Program-made: the position numbers and the translations under genes
Notes under the pieces: model-generated
The model's database searches: none
Seen by the model: the letters and a program-made list of their open reading frames with translations, nothing else
What the model was told of the DNA's origin: nothing
From: JBDREC01 sp043820105 [NCBI: Pseudomonadota bacterium]
GTDB lineage: Bacteria; Bdellovibrionota_F; JAHFAK01
Direction of reading: 5' to 3'
NCBI GenBank assembly: GCA_043820105.1
Contig: JBDREC010000010.1
Span: forward strand, 110,603-174,602
DNA: 64,000 nucleotides
In this document: piece by piece, positions 1-8,677 of the stretch
Numbering within the stretch: the stretch's first letter is position 1
Layout of the letters: each line of letters opens with the position of its first letter

Positions 1-274
1 CAAAGAACTCAATGGTATCTTGAACTGAAAAGGCATTTAACGCTGGAAACAGAAACTTGCCAGACTTCCCATAAACCTGCACAAGCTCTTTATTATCAAA
101 AGAGGCATTTGTAATATTGCATCGTCCTTTGCCTGTTATTAAAAGCTTCCTGCCTGGTCTGTCATTTTTTTCTAAAATACAAACCTTTGCACCTTTTGAA
201 GAAGCAGCAATAGCAGCCATAATTCCAGCAGGGCCTGCTCCAATTACAATTATGTCATATGTTTTTTCTTTCAT
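1..274 (-). CDS. BaiN/HI0933-family NAD(P)/FAD-dependent oxidoreductase, N-terminal part
   Basis: The minus strand reads from an ATG at 274 down to the window edge, so only about 91 N-terminal residues are visible. They begin with a dinucleotide-binding motif (DIIVIGAGPAGIMAA, residues 6-20) and continue with EKNDRPGRKLLITGKGRCN. This GRKLxxTGxGRCN signature is typical of the HI0933/YhiN/BaiN flavoprotein family of about 400 residues. Members bind FAD; their substrates are mostly unknown. The family call is firm, the reaction is not. The rest of the gene lies outside the window. The MopE-type gene at 319-3363 is upstream on the same strand and ends 44 nt before this ATG, so cotranscription is possible. 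Confidence 0.85.
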   Translation of the reverse strand, partial: MKEKTYDIIVIGAGPAGIMAAIAASSKGAKVCILEKNDRPGRKLLITGKGRCNITNASFDNKELVQVYGKSGKFLFPALNAFSVQDTIEFF

Positions 275-318
275 GGATTTATTATTTAATTTTAAAGAAG
301 TGAAATCAAATTAATAAT

Positions 319-3300
319 TTAGATATTCCAATCATCTCCGAAAATTCCACCGAAAGGTCCAATTGTTGTGATTGTATCAGCAAAATCAATATAACCATCC
401 TGATTTAAATCCTCTAAAAGACCATCTCCATCCAGGTCATCTTGAATATCATTAAGATCTAAATCTAAAGTTCCTTCAAAAGAAAGATCTCCAATGAGAT
501 CGAATTCTAAATAATTAAGATCCTCATTTTCTAACAAATCATAAATCCCGTTGGCATCGGAATCCTCCAGTGACAAGGTATCAGGAGCCCCTGAAGAATC
601 AACTTCAAATTCAATCAATGGATAACTTGCACTTGTATCACTTGTTTCAAAAATATTGTCATCAATCCAAGAATCATCCCCATAGGGGCTTGCATTATAT
701 CCATTATCTAAATAAAAATTACTCGGGCTATTGTTTAAGTATAAATTACTAAATGAATATACATTATCAGACATATCTGCATTTGAGTTTGGATAAGTTG
801 AATCAAAGGCTGGTTTTAAATTATCATAAAAAATATTGTTAGCTAAAATCAGTAAAGAATCAAAAACGCTAAATTTATTAATTAATCCTCCCTCATAAAG
901 AGTATCATTATTGTAAAATAAATTATTCAAAAATATTATTTCTGTTTCTGTTGAGCTTGTGTTATATAATCTATCAAACCTAATCAATTTGTTATTTCCA
1001 CCGCTATTACCAGCAATTATATTATTGGACATAGTAAAATTTTCTACATTTTTGAATTTAAGAACTTCAAACTGACCATGGTTGCCAATAATGAGATTGT
1101 TAGTGAACGTAAGATTTGCATCTGGTCTATCTATTTGAATAGCCCCTGCACTTCTTTCAGATGAATTTCTAGCTATTATATTATTTCTTATGTTTATAAT
1201 ACTATTTCCATTGTGGCCTATGGACATGCCTCCACCCAAACTGCTAACACTATTATCCCTAATTATATTATTTTCTATATTAAGTTCAAAATTATTACCG
1301 CCAATACCAATTCCCCCTTCCAGCATAGCTACATTATTTTGAAGAATATTATTTTTAATAGTAATATTTCCCCAGCTATTATTAGAAAAAAGATATAAAG
1401 ATATAGCTCCTCTTCTGCTATCACTATTTTCAATAATGTTATTTTCTATCACAATGTTTGTGTTATCTGCTTTACCGTAAAAATGAATTCCTCCGGCCAC
1501 ATCATTTAAAGAGCTGCCATTTCTCATGGTAAAACCCGCAACTTTAAGGCTTTCTCCTCTACCTTGATAATTAACATATAAAGCGGTATCTATTCCAAGA
1601 GTGTCAATAATTGTATAATCTCTACCTTTTTGAGACATTAGCGAAAAGCCATTTGAAGCAACAAGTCTTTCATTATAAGTATAGGGAGCAACAACAATAC
1701 AGTCATCTTCATTAGAATTATCCATTGCTCCTTGTATGGTAGCAAAAATTTCCAGATTATCAATAGCATCGCTCATTGGATCAACAAGCAAATCATATGT
1801 AACACTTGAGTCAGAATCATCGCAATCTGACATGTTATCGACATATCCTGTTGGAATACTTGAATTGTCAGAGCAATTAATTACTATTTCATTGTGATAA
1901 TCTCCATATCCGTCATTATCATTATCAATATAAGCAAAAACATTGTTATCAATTTCGCCATCGCAATTATTATCTTTAGTGTCGCAAAGCTCTGGATGGG
2001 TAGGATTAATTTCGTTGTCCGAATCTTCGCAATCACCTCCCAAGAGAACAACATTATCAGGCAAAGGACAAATTCCTTGATATTCTTCATCACCATAACC
2101 GTCACCGTCATTGTCATAATAGGCAATGGTATCTTCATCTATTTCACCATCACAATCATTATCTTGACCATCACAAACTTCCACACCATAACTATTTATT
2201 AAATGATTGCTATCATTACAATCATCGCCATTTGAAATATATCCATTTAAAACCTTACAGGAAATAACCAGATTTTCAGCTCCTCCTTCTCCATCTCCAT
2301 CATCATCCCAGTAATTATAGATTTCCGGAAATCCTTCATTTACAACACCATCACAATTATTATCAAAGGAATCACAAATCTCTGGAGCACCTGGATAAAC
2401 ACTATCATTCCAGTCTGTACAATCCCAATCATTTTCAACATACCCTTCTGGAACAGTACAAGCATCAATTGAAAAATGATCAGGACGACCAAAACCATCT
2501 CCATCTGCATCGCGATAATAGGTATTAATAGGCAACCCTTCGTCAACCTGCCCATCACAATTATTGTCAAAAGAGTCACAAATCTCTATAGCATCGGGAT
2601 TAATCTCAACTTCAAAATCATCGCAATCACCTGCAACTAACACATAATTCAAGGGAGCTTCACACATATTAACAAAAACAGTTGAATTACCGAAACCATC
2701 TCCATCTGTATCGAGGTAGTAAGTGTTAACAATAAAACCTTCATCTACATTTGAATCACAATTATTATCAATTGTGTCACAAGCTTCCAAAGCACTTGGG
2801 TTAATTGAAGCATCTGTATCATTACAGTCTAAATTATTATCAACAAAACCAGCTGGAATATTACAGGCAGATCCACTTAAAGAAGAGCTACCAAAACCAT
2901 CACCGTCTTCGTCAATATAAAAAGTAATATAAGCGCCCTCATCAATTTCATCATTACAATTATTATCAATATTATCACAAAGCTCCAGGTTACCTGGATA
3001 TCGGTTTGGATCATTATCATCGCAGTCACCCTCTTCAGGGCTAACACCATCTAAATCATCATCAATTTTAATAATTAATTCATCTTCTGTTGTGGTGCTT
3101 GCTTCTTCCACACCAGCAACATCTTCTGGAGGATTGTTATTTTGAATAGAATTAGTAGGATTTGGAGTTGGAAAGGAATCTGCAGTTTCATGGGATTCAA
3201 TTTCCCCATCTAATATTGGGGCTTCTTGATTACTTTCCTGCTCAATTGAAATCTCGTCAATTGCTTCATCACTTGCCTTGCTTTCGCTTCCACAAGAAAG

Positions 3301-3363
3301 CAGAAGATATTGTGAAAGAATAAATATAAAAAATATAACAATTCTTTTTTTCAAGTTTTTCAT
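319..3363 (-). CDS. Lipoprotein with MopE-type Cys/Asp repeats, beta-helix and dockerin-like tail
   Basis: The chosen ATG at 3363 follows GGAGGAGAA; an upstream in-frame start would add 25 residues before the signal sequence and has no such site. The N-terminus is a lipoprotein signal with LLLSC, lipidation expected on Cys24. Residues about 100-560 hold six full copies and one partial copy of the putative metal-binding repeat DCxDxD...P...E.CD..DNNCD..(I/V)DE (the MopE motif known from Methylococcus and myxobacterial surface proteins). Residues about 560-900 are rich in short strands such as ENNIIxDN and NNIIARNSS, typical of a right-handed parallel beta-helix. The C-terminus has two Asp-rich loops (DGDGLLEDLNQDGYIDFADT) like EF-hand or dockerin calcium loops. 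A surface-anchored, cation-binding protein is likely; its ligand is unknown. It is acidic throughout. Confidence 0.8.
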   Translation of the reverse strand: MKNLKKRIVIFFIFILSQYLLLSCGSESKASDEAIDEISIEQESNQEAPILDGEIESHETADSFPTPNPTNSIQNNNPPEDVAGVEEASTTTEDELIIKIDDDLDGVSPEEGDCDDNDPNRYPGNLELCDNIDNNCNDEIDEGAYITFYIDEDGDGFGSSSLSGSACNIPAGFVDNNLDCNDTDASINPSALEACDTIDNNCDSNVDEGFIVNTYYLDTDGDGFGNSTVFVNMCEAPLNYVLVAGDCDDFEVEINPDAIEICDSFDNNCDGQVDEGLPINTYYRDADGDGFGRPDHFSIDACTVPEGYVENDWDCTDWNDSVYPGAPEICDSFDNNCDGVVNEGFPEIYNYWDDDGDGEGGAENLVISCKVLNGYISNGDDCNDSNHLINSYGVEVCDGQDNDCDGEIDEDTIAYYDNDGDGYGDEEYQGICPLPDNVVLLGGDCEDSDNEINPTHPELCDTKDNNCDGEIDNNVFAYIDNDNDGYGDYHNEIVINCSDNSSIPTGYVDNMSDCDDSDSSVTYDLLVDPMSDAIDNLEIFATIQGAMDNSNEDDCIVVAPYTYNERLVASNGFSLMSQKGRDYTIIDTLGIDTALYVNYQGRGESLKVAGFTMRNGSSLNDVAGGIHFYGKADNTNIVIENNIIENSDSRRGAISLYLFSNNSWGNITIKNNILQNNVAMLEGGIGIGGNNFELNIENNIIRDNSVSSLGGGMSIGHNGNSIINIRNNIIARNSSERSAGAIQIDRPDANLTFTNNLIIGNHGQFEVLKFKNVENFTMSNNIIAGNSGGNNKLIRFDRLYNTSSTETEIIFLNNLFYNNDTLYEGGLINKFSVFDSLLILANNIFYDNLKPAFDSTYPNSNADMSDNVYSFSNLYLNNSPSNFYLDNGYNASPYGDDSWIDDNIFETSDTSASYPLIEFEVDSSGAPDTLSLEDSDANGIYDLLENEDLNYLEFDLIGDLSFEGTLDLDLNDIQDDLDGDGLLEDLNQDGYIDFADTITTIGPFGGIFGDDWNI

Positions 3364-3749
3364 TTCTCCTCCAGAAAAATATTTTGTGTTATTCATAAGC
3401 ATATTAATGCAAGCAGCATACCAGAACTCACTTGGCAAGATAAGACTATAATATCAATACAATACAATGAGAAGGAGTGTTTCTCTTTTATTCAAAAAAG
3501 GGATTTCAATTAGAATTGTAAAAAAAATTAAACTGCAAAAAATAATAATCTTATTCATAGGGTGCTCCATCTAATTATTGTATCTCTATACAATATATCA
3601 AATATCGCGCCAGGACTTTGTAAAATTATTTTACTTTTATTTCATACAGATATAGCAAGACAAGTGAATTTCTTTTTTTCAAAACATAGAAAATAATATA
3701 GAAATTGGATTTTTTGAGACATAAAAATCTCAATAATTAAGGAAATTAG
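3364..3749. other. AT-rich intergenic region
   Basis: This stretch is the upstream region of the MopE-type lipoprotein. It contains the lipoprotein's ribosome binding site just above 3363 and long A/T runs. I see no tRNA-like fold, riboswitch signature or convincing ORF, and no promoter good enough to name. Confidence 0.5.
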
Positions 3750-3793
3750 AAAAAAACAAAAAAAAAGCCTAAGTCGAAATTTTCGACCCAGGC
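3750..3793 (-). terminator. Rho-independent terminator, minus strand
   Basis: Read on the minus strand, GCCT..GTCGAAA/TTTCGAC..AGGC (3767-3793) folds into a strong hairpin followed by a T-rich run of about 17 nt. The only minus-strand units before it are the decayed MORN gene and tRNA-Glu, so it probably ended the transcript of that locus when it was intact. Confidence 0.6.
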
Positions 3794-3815
3794 AGTTTGC
3801 TTTGGGGGACATATT

Positions 3816-4025
3816 ATGAAACTATTAAGATACTATTTCAACTTGTGTGCCATTTTAGCAGCATATGTGTTTTTCTTTATTTTCAACACCTTATATGGTC
3901 CGCTTGAAAATTCTTTTTTTCAAAAAGGGGACTTTAGTGAATTTTGTAAAGTTAATGGATCATATCTTTTAGACAACACTTGCCTCAAGGTAGAAAATCA
4001 TATTTTAAGTCTAATCTTTGAGTAA
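3816..4025 (+). CDS. Small single-span membrane protein, unknown
   Basis: This 69-residue frame starts with an ATG placed 6 nt after GGGGGA. Residues about 8-27 (LCAILAAYVFFFIFNTLYG) form a hydrophobic segment preceded by Lys and Arg, so the protein is probably inserted with its N-terminus inside. The rest holds two further cysteines (FCKVNGSYLLDNTCLKVE) that could form a disulfide outside the membrane. I recognise no family. The 15-nt sequence TTGGGGGACATATTA that leads into the start codon also occurs at 21510, in the leader of the LamG lipoprotein. Coding status rests on the ribosome binding site and the sensible composition only. Confidence 0.5.
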   Translation: MKLLRYYFNLCAILAAYVFFFIFNTLYGPLENSFFQKGDFSEFCKVNGSYLLDNTCLKVENHILSLIFE

Positions 4026-4087
4026 GGATATAATATTTTTAGGATTAATAACTTATACAGAAGCATTCAAATTCTATGGCTTGTTTA

Positions 4088-4345
4088 TTATTTTACAACA
4101 TCGGGAGATGCTTGGGACGGTGAACCCCCAACCATAGATTCAAGAACATCATAAAATTGTCTAGTCAATTATGAATCAAAATCTACGGTGTTTATCTGAC
4201 CACTTGGCTCAGTGATTGCGCCATCACCTTGGGGTTTGCCGTCAACAAAAGTACCCTGCCAGCGAGATCCCTCTTTCAGATAAAGTGTGCCTTGACCAGT
4301 CACCAAGGAGAGGTCATCCTGAACTTGTTTCGGGATCTCTTGAGT
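4088..4345 (-). pseudogene. Decayed MORN-repeat protein, C-terminal remnant
   Basis: Read on the minus strand, this stretch encodes GQGTLYLKEGSRWQGTFVDG and then KPQGDGAITEPSGQ, one and a half clear MORN-type repeats. An in-frame TAA at 4169-4171 interrupts the frame, which then continues sensibly (FYDVLESMVGGSPSQASPDV) to a second stop at 4088-4090. There is no start codon at the 5' end. The frame there runs into the REP-like palindrome at 4313-4338 and meets a TGA at 4346-4348. The pattern suggests a gene that lost its 5' part and gained a nonsense codon. Two separate small peptides are a less likely alternative. Confidence 0.55.
4313..4338. repeat. REP-like palindromic element, copy 1
   Basis: GTCATCCTGAACTTGTTTCG and the following six bases form an imperfect stem (TCCTGAA/TTCGGGA) around CTTGT. 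The same element occurs at 14607-14633 and 28146-28172. This copy sits at the broken 5' end of the MORN remnant. Confidence 0.65.
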
Positions 4346-4554
4346 TCAATTTTCATTATCAATGAAGAAAACACCAGACGAGCCTGCATTGAATTTTCCA
4401 TATCCTACTTTCTATTTCCCTGTGCATCTAATTTCATCTAATTACTACTTACAAATCGCTAATCTCTAATTTTGCTGTTAGGGGAAATTTAAGATGAGAT
4501 TAGTGAGTAGAAATTGGAGATTAGAGGATAAATTTTGTCTGACAACAAAATTTA
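4346..4554. other. Intergenic region with a degenerate inverted repeat
   Basis: No gene is recognised here. Around 4463-4526 the segments CTAATCTCTAATTTT and AAATTGGAGATTAGAGG face each other as an imperfect inverted repeat built from units of about 7 nt, like the tandem-repeat hairpins elsewhere in the window. Confidence 0.4.
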
Positions 4555-4626
<72 letters not shown>

Positions 4627-4771
4627 TTGTTTTGAAAAACCATAAATCAAAAAATGAATCAAGAAGCAAGAAAATAAAATGGCTATAAGTGGAAATCTGG
4701 TTCAGGGGAATATGTCGAAATTTAGCTTGTAGCTGGTAGGTTGATGCAATTTATTCATGTTAAATCCTGGC

Positions 4772-4800
4772 TTGACGATTCTTGTTAATTAGGATTTAAA
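4772..4800 (+). promoter_or_regulatory. Candidate sigma70 promoter for queF
   Basis: TTGACG (4772-4777), a 17-nt spacer and TTTAAA (4795-4800) precede queF by about 50 nt. The -35 box is good, the -10 box moderate. No preQ1 riboswitch is visible in the short leader. Confidence 0.35.
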
Positions 4801-4850
4801 TAATAAATGTTGAGAACTTTGATGAAAAATATAATATTGAGGTTTTTTGG

Positions 4851-5219
4851 ATGTTAAGAGGTGAAAAAGAAATAAAAGAAGCTAAATTATTAGCTGTAGA
4901 AAATAAAAACAGACATAGAAAATATAATATTCATATGGAGTGTCCTGAGTTTACATGTCATTGTCCAATGACTGGGTTTCCTGATTTTGGTACGATCATT
5001 ATTGATTTTGTGCCTGATGAAAAAATACTTGAATTAAAATCACTTAAGCTTTACATAAATAAATATAGAGATGAATATATTTTTCATGAAGATGTTGTTA
5101 ATAAGATTCTTGATGATTTGGTCAAAGAGCTTGATCCTTTTGAGATGACTATCAAGGGTGATTTTAATGTTAGGGGTAATATTAAAACACTTATTACTGC
5201 TAAGCATGTTAAGGGATAA
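4851..5219 (+). CDS. queF: NADPH-dependent 7-cyano-7-deazaguanine reductase QueF (type I)
   Basis: QueF reduces preQ0 to preQ1 in the synthesis of the tRNA nucleoside queuosine. At 122 residues this is a compact single-domain (type I) enzyme, somewhat shorter than the roughly 165-residue Bacillus form because both ends are trimmed. The active-site segment ECPEFTCHCPMTGFPDFG is present: Cys38 aligns with the thioimide-forming cysteine and Asp45 with the general acid. Downstream SLKLY and FHED match the substrate-binding and NADPH motifs. The ATG follows GAGG by 8 nt. The sensor gene starts 2 nt after the stop, so the two are probably cotranscribed, although no functional link is obvious. Confidence 0.93.
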   Translation: MLRGEKEIKEAKLLAVENKNRHRKYNIHMECPEFTCHCPMTGFPDFGTIIIDFVPDEKILELKSLKLYINKYRDEYIFHEDVVNKILDDLVKELDPFEMTIKGDFNVRGNIKTLITAKHVKG

Positions 5220-5221
5220 TT

Positions 5222-6394
5222 TTGAAGATTAAATTTAAAAGCATTCGAACAAAAACCTTGATCATTTCTATTGTTATTTCAACCTTGGTTATTGGCATGA
5301 TAAGTTTTTTGTATCATAAGCAAGTTTCAAATATTGTTTATGAAAATGAACTGCATGATAATATGATTACAACAATTTCCATTGTGAATAACTTAGAGAT
5401 TAAGTTGGAAATGGTTATGGATTCAGTTAACTCGCTAGCCAAGGATCCAAGGATAGCTTCAATGGATCCTGAGGTTCAGGATGCTGTTTTAAGGGATTTT
5501 TTAAGCTTTCATCCCCTGTTTACGAATGTTTTTATTTTTAGTCCGGATCTTTATATTACTCAAATCACTTCATTAAGTACAAGTCTTTGGAAAAATGAGT
5601 TGCTTGGAAAGCAATTTAACAAGCCCACAGATTTTATATATCCTTATGCTACTTTTGCCATGCGAAATAAACAATCTACATTTTCTGGTTCACATTGGGA
5701 TATTGAGGGTTGGGGTTTAATGTTTGCAGCTGTTGCTCCAATTATTGATACAAGCAATGATAAAGAAGAGATTAAAGGCGTTGTTTCTGCTGGAATTTTT
5801 GTGAGCAAGGACTTTTTGGGAAAACTAATTCACGGATATTCCTGTAAGATGAGTAGTTTTATAGCCCTTGTTGATGATGAGGAAAATGTAATAGCAAAAT
5901 CTGGTAAGATTTTTCCAAGTGAGCAATTAAAATATCGCATCTCAGAAGAAGCCCTTCCAGCAAATGTTGAGATTGGAGATAAATTTAGAAAATACAATAT
6001 TTCTAACTGGAGAGATAACTTTTTAGATACTGATTTTATTATTACTCAAGCCTATTTTAAAACTCTAAATCTGCAGCTTTATTTGGCTAAAGATATGGGG
6101 GAAATAAAAGGTGTGGTTAAAGAAGTTAATAAAAGCATGTCCATAATTTTTGTTGTAACCTTGCTTTTTGTTATTCTTATAGTCATAATTTTAGTTAAAT
6201 CATTTTTAAAACCAATAATTGTGCTAATTGAATCAATAAATAAGGTTGCTGGTGGAGATCTTTCTTCCCAGATTCTTAATGAAAGAGAAGATGAAATTGG
6301 TGAGGCAAATAACGCTTTTAATAGAATGGTTATTGAGCTTCAAAAAGCCAAAGTTATTGAGGATGAGTGGGACGATAGCTCAAAAGCTAATTGA
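5222..6394 (+). CDS. Membrane sensor with Cache-like periplasmic domain and HAMP, no output domain
   Basis: Translation starts at TTG, with AAGGGA just upstream. Residues about 10-30 (TLIISIVISTLVIGMISFLY) are a first membrane span. Residues about 35-290 form a double-Cache-like sensing domain with typical dispersed motifs (PYATFAMRNKQSTFSGSHWD). A second span lies at about 303-325, and a HAMP domain follows (PIIVLIESINKVAGGDLSSQ ... EDEIGEANNAFNRMV). The protein stops 14 residues after HAMP without a kinase, GGDEF, phosphatase or methyl-accepting domain. It may act through a separate partner, or be a natural truncation. Its 3' end overlaps the convergent HEAT gene by 8 nt, so there is no hidden downstream extension. 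The ligand is unknown. Confidence 0.8.
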   Translation: MKIKFKSIRTKTLIISIVISTLVIGMISFLYHKQVSNIVYENELHDNMITTISIVNNLEIKLEMVMDSVNSLAKDPRIASMDPEVQDAVLRDFLSFHPLFTNVFIFSPDLYITQITSLSTSLWKNELLGKQFNKPTDFIYPYATFAMRNKQSTFSGSHWDIEGWGLMFAAVAPIIDTSNDKEEIKGVVSAGIFVSKDFLGKLIHGYSCKMSSFIALVDDEENVIAKSGKIFPSEQLKYRISEEALPANVEIGDKFRKYNISNWRDNFLDTDFIITQAYFKTLNLQLYLAKDMGEIKGVVKEVNKSMSIIFVVTLLFVILIVIILVKSFLKPIIVLIESINKVAGGDLSSQILNEREDEIGEANNAFNRMVIELQKAKVIEDEWDDSSKAN

Positions 6395-7538
6395 TTAATT
6401 TACTAAGCTGCGTAAAGTCGACCTTTTTTCCCTTAAAAAGCATTTCAATATTTTGAATTACGGTTGAATAAGCGACTTTCAGTTCTTTATCTGAAATATT
6501 TTTTGTAATCTTTTTTGTTATAGAAAAATTTACAGTTAGTTTTGAAAGAATTTTTGAAGCTTTATCTTTGCATTTAAAAGCTATACCTAAAACAATGATA
6601 AGGTTTTCGAGCAGCCATAGAGATCTTTTTATATCATCGTATGATCCAAGATCTATCGTTCTAAGGGCAAGCAATTTTAATATGTAGCGCGCGGTTTCAA
6701 TAAGTTTTTCTTTCCTTTCTTTTGAAAGACTCAAGCAGGATTCAAAAAGTTCTTTGTCTATTTTGTTAAAAATAATGTATTCAAATAAATAAGCATAATT
6801 GATTTGGCTTCCTATTTCAGAATCCATTATCATTTCATCTAGGAATTGAATGGTTGTTTGCGAAGGGTCTTTTAGCGCGTGATTGCATAATACAGTTTTA
6901 TTCGCTATATTTCTGATTAATAAAATTCTTTTTAAAACTTTAAACCTTGGAAAGTTGTTCATTTTTTCACATAAAAGAATTATGTCATTGTTATTTTTGA
7001 ATCCAGTGAAAATAAGAATCTTAATTAAAGATTTAAAATAATCTTTAATGCTATCATCTAAATATCCATTAATTTCCTTTGAGTAAATAAAATCTTCTTC
7101 TTCTGCTTGCAGTTTGTTTTTAAGCAGGTTTAGGAATTTTGGATTTTTTAGCTGAACAAGGGCAAAATATGCTTCTCTTTTTACTGCAAAATTATCATCA
7201 TCAATGAGTTCATAAATTTTGCTGGCGAAACATGAGTAACCAAGGTCTGCCATGATTTTACAACTAAGTCTTTTTGTATCTGCATCACTTGATTCCAAAG
7301 AACTTTTTAAAACCAAAAGACATTTTGAAGTTGTTTGTTTATCATAGCCATATTTGATTAATAAGTAGGATGAATAAAGCTTCAATTTTTCATCATAATG
7401 ATCAAGAGAAATTAAGAGGGCTTTTTCAAGGCTTGTAAATTTTTCTTTATCATTATCTGCAAAGATTTTTCTTATATGATTAAAATCTAGATCAGTAAGA
7501 TTATTAATGTCATTACATATTTTAGAATAAAGTTCCAT
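6387..7538 (-). CDS. HEAT-like repeat protein, unknown function
   Basis: This 383-residue protein is almost entirely helical. The first about 160 residues contain HEAT/armadillo-like pairs such as LLISLDHYDEKLKLYSSYLL, SCKIMADLGYSCFASKIYEL and AVKREAYFALVQLKNPKFLN. The remainder is helical with no recognised motif. There is no signal peptide or membrane span, so a cytoplasmic scaffold is likely. It starts 9 nt after the ATP-binding cassette gene on the same strand and is probably translated from the same mRNA. It overlaps the sensor gene tail to tail by 8 nt. Confidence 0.65.
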   Translation of the reverse strand: MELYSKICNDINNLTDLDFNHIRKIFADNDKEKFTSLEKALLISLDHYDEKLKLYSSYLLIKYGYDKQTTSKCLLVLKSSLESSDADTKRLSCKIMADLGYSCFASKIYELIDDDNFAVKREAYFALVQLKNPKFLNLLKNKLQAEEEDFIYSKEINGYLDDSIKDYFKSLIKILIFTGFKNNNDIILLCEKMNNFPRFKVLKRILLIRNIANKTVLCNHALKDPSQTTIQFLDEMIMDSEIGSQINYAYLFEYIIFNKIDKELFESCLSLSKERKEKLIETARYILKLLALRTIDLGSYDDIKRSLWLLENLIIVLGIAFKCKDKASKILSKLTVNFSITKKITKNISDKELKVAYSTVIQNIEMLFKGKKVDFTQLSKLIN

Positions 7539-7547
7539 TAGGTTTCC

Positions 7548-8534
7548 TTAGGTTTCTTTGTCATGAAGGTGACAAGCAACCGAGTGACCATTAGAAATTT
7601 TAATAAGCTCAGGAGTTTTTGTTTTGCAAAGATCAAATTTCTTAGGACACCTGTTATGAAATGAACAACCACTTGGAATATTCAATGGGCTTGGAATTTC
7701 ACCATTTAGTAAAATAAGTTCACGCTTTTTTTCAAGTGCAGGATCTGGAATGGGGATAGCAGAAATTAAAGCTTCAGTATATGGGTGAAGTGGATTGTCG
7801 TAAATATTTTTATAATCAGCTAGCTCCACAATTTTACCTAGATACATGACAGCGATTCTATCTGATATATGCTTTACAGCACTAAGGTCATGAGAAATAA
7901 ACAAGTAAGTAAGGTCTAGTTCTTTTTGTAAGTCCATTAAGAGATTAATAATTTGGGCCTGAATAGATACATCAAGGGCAGAAATGGGTTCATCAGCGAC
8001 AATGAATTTGGGATTAAGGGCAATGGCTCTCGCGATGCCAATTCTTTGCTGTTGGCCACCGGAAAACTCATGGGGATATCTTCTTATAAAGGAAGATCTT
8101 AGCCCCACTTTTTCCATTAATTCTATCACCTTTTCTTTTAATTCCTTTCCCTTGAAAAGCTTAAAGGTGGAGAGGGGTTCACCAATGATAGATCCAATTG
8201 TCATTCTAGGGTTTAAAGAAGAAGCAGGATCTTGGAAAATCATTTGAAAATTTTTGCGTTTTTCTCTGAGTTGTCTGTCTGTTAAAATAGAAATGTTTTC
8301 ACCATCAAAATATACTGATCCTTTTGCATTAGCTTCAAGTTGCAAAATTGTCTTTCCCAGGGTTGATTTCCCACAACCGGATTCACCAACAAGGCCAAGA
8401 GTTTCTCCTTCAAATATATCAAGATCAATATCATTAACAGCCTTGAGCTGAAAGCTCGTTTTGTTTAAAAGATTTCCCTTTGTAATTGTATATTGAACAT
8501 TTATATTTTTAAGGGATATTAGAGCTTTTGACAA
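7548..8534 (-). CDS. Oligopeptide/dipeptide ABC transporter ATP-binding protein (OppF/DppF type)
   Basis: Standard ABC ATPase features are present in order: Walker A GESGCGKST (residues 50-58), Q-loop MIFQDP, signature SGGQQQRIGIARAI, Walker B KFIVADEPISALD and the switch HDL. The C-terminal extension with CSFHNRCPKKFDLC is the Cys-containing oligopeptide/dipeptide domain of OppF-like subunits. The start is TTG at 8534, eight nt after AAGGAG. Such proteins energise import of peptides or other solutes with a paired OppD, two permeases and a binding protein. None of these is adjacent: the divergent neighbour is unrelated and the downstream gene is a HEAT protein. This subunit must serve a transporter encoded elsewhere. 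Confidence 0.9.
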   Translation of the reverse strand: MSKALISLKNINVQYTITKGNLLNKTSFQLKAVNDIDLDIFEGETLGLVGESGCGKSTLGKTILQLEANAKGSVYFDGENISILTDRQLREKRKNFQMIFQDPASSLNPRMTIGSIIGEPLSTFKLFKGKELKEKVIELMEKVGLRSSFIRRYPHEFSGGQQQRIGIARAIALNPKFIVADEPISALDVSIQAQIINLLMDLQKELDLTYLFISHDLSAVKHISDRIAVMYLGKIVELADYKNIYDNPLHPYTEALISAIPIPDPALEKKRELILLNGEIPSPLNIPSGCSFHNRCPKKFDLCKTKTPELIKISNGHSVACHLHDKET

Positions 8535-8677
8535 TTATGAATCTCCTTAATAAAGGTTATTACTTAAAGCATCATAGAAATTTGCTGGAAAAATTACAAA
8601 TAAAATATTGATTATTTTTGTTAACTTTCTATAAGTTGCAATTGTTTATAAATTCTGCTTTCAAAAAAGGTATATTT

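Noticed and set aside
3767-3816. Cyclic-di-GMP riboswitch before the small membrane gene
   Set aside because: The hairpin lacks the conserved aptamer core, and its T-run lies on the minus strand, fitting a terminator.
4229-4441. Plus-strand 70-residue frame
   Set aside because: It is the complement of the MORN remnant and REP-like element, with no ribosome binding site.
4680-4850. preQ1 riboswitch in front of queF
   Set aside because: No short hairpin followed by the A-rich pseudoknot strand and ribosome binding site was found; only a promoter-like sequence is present.
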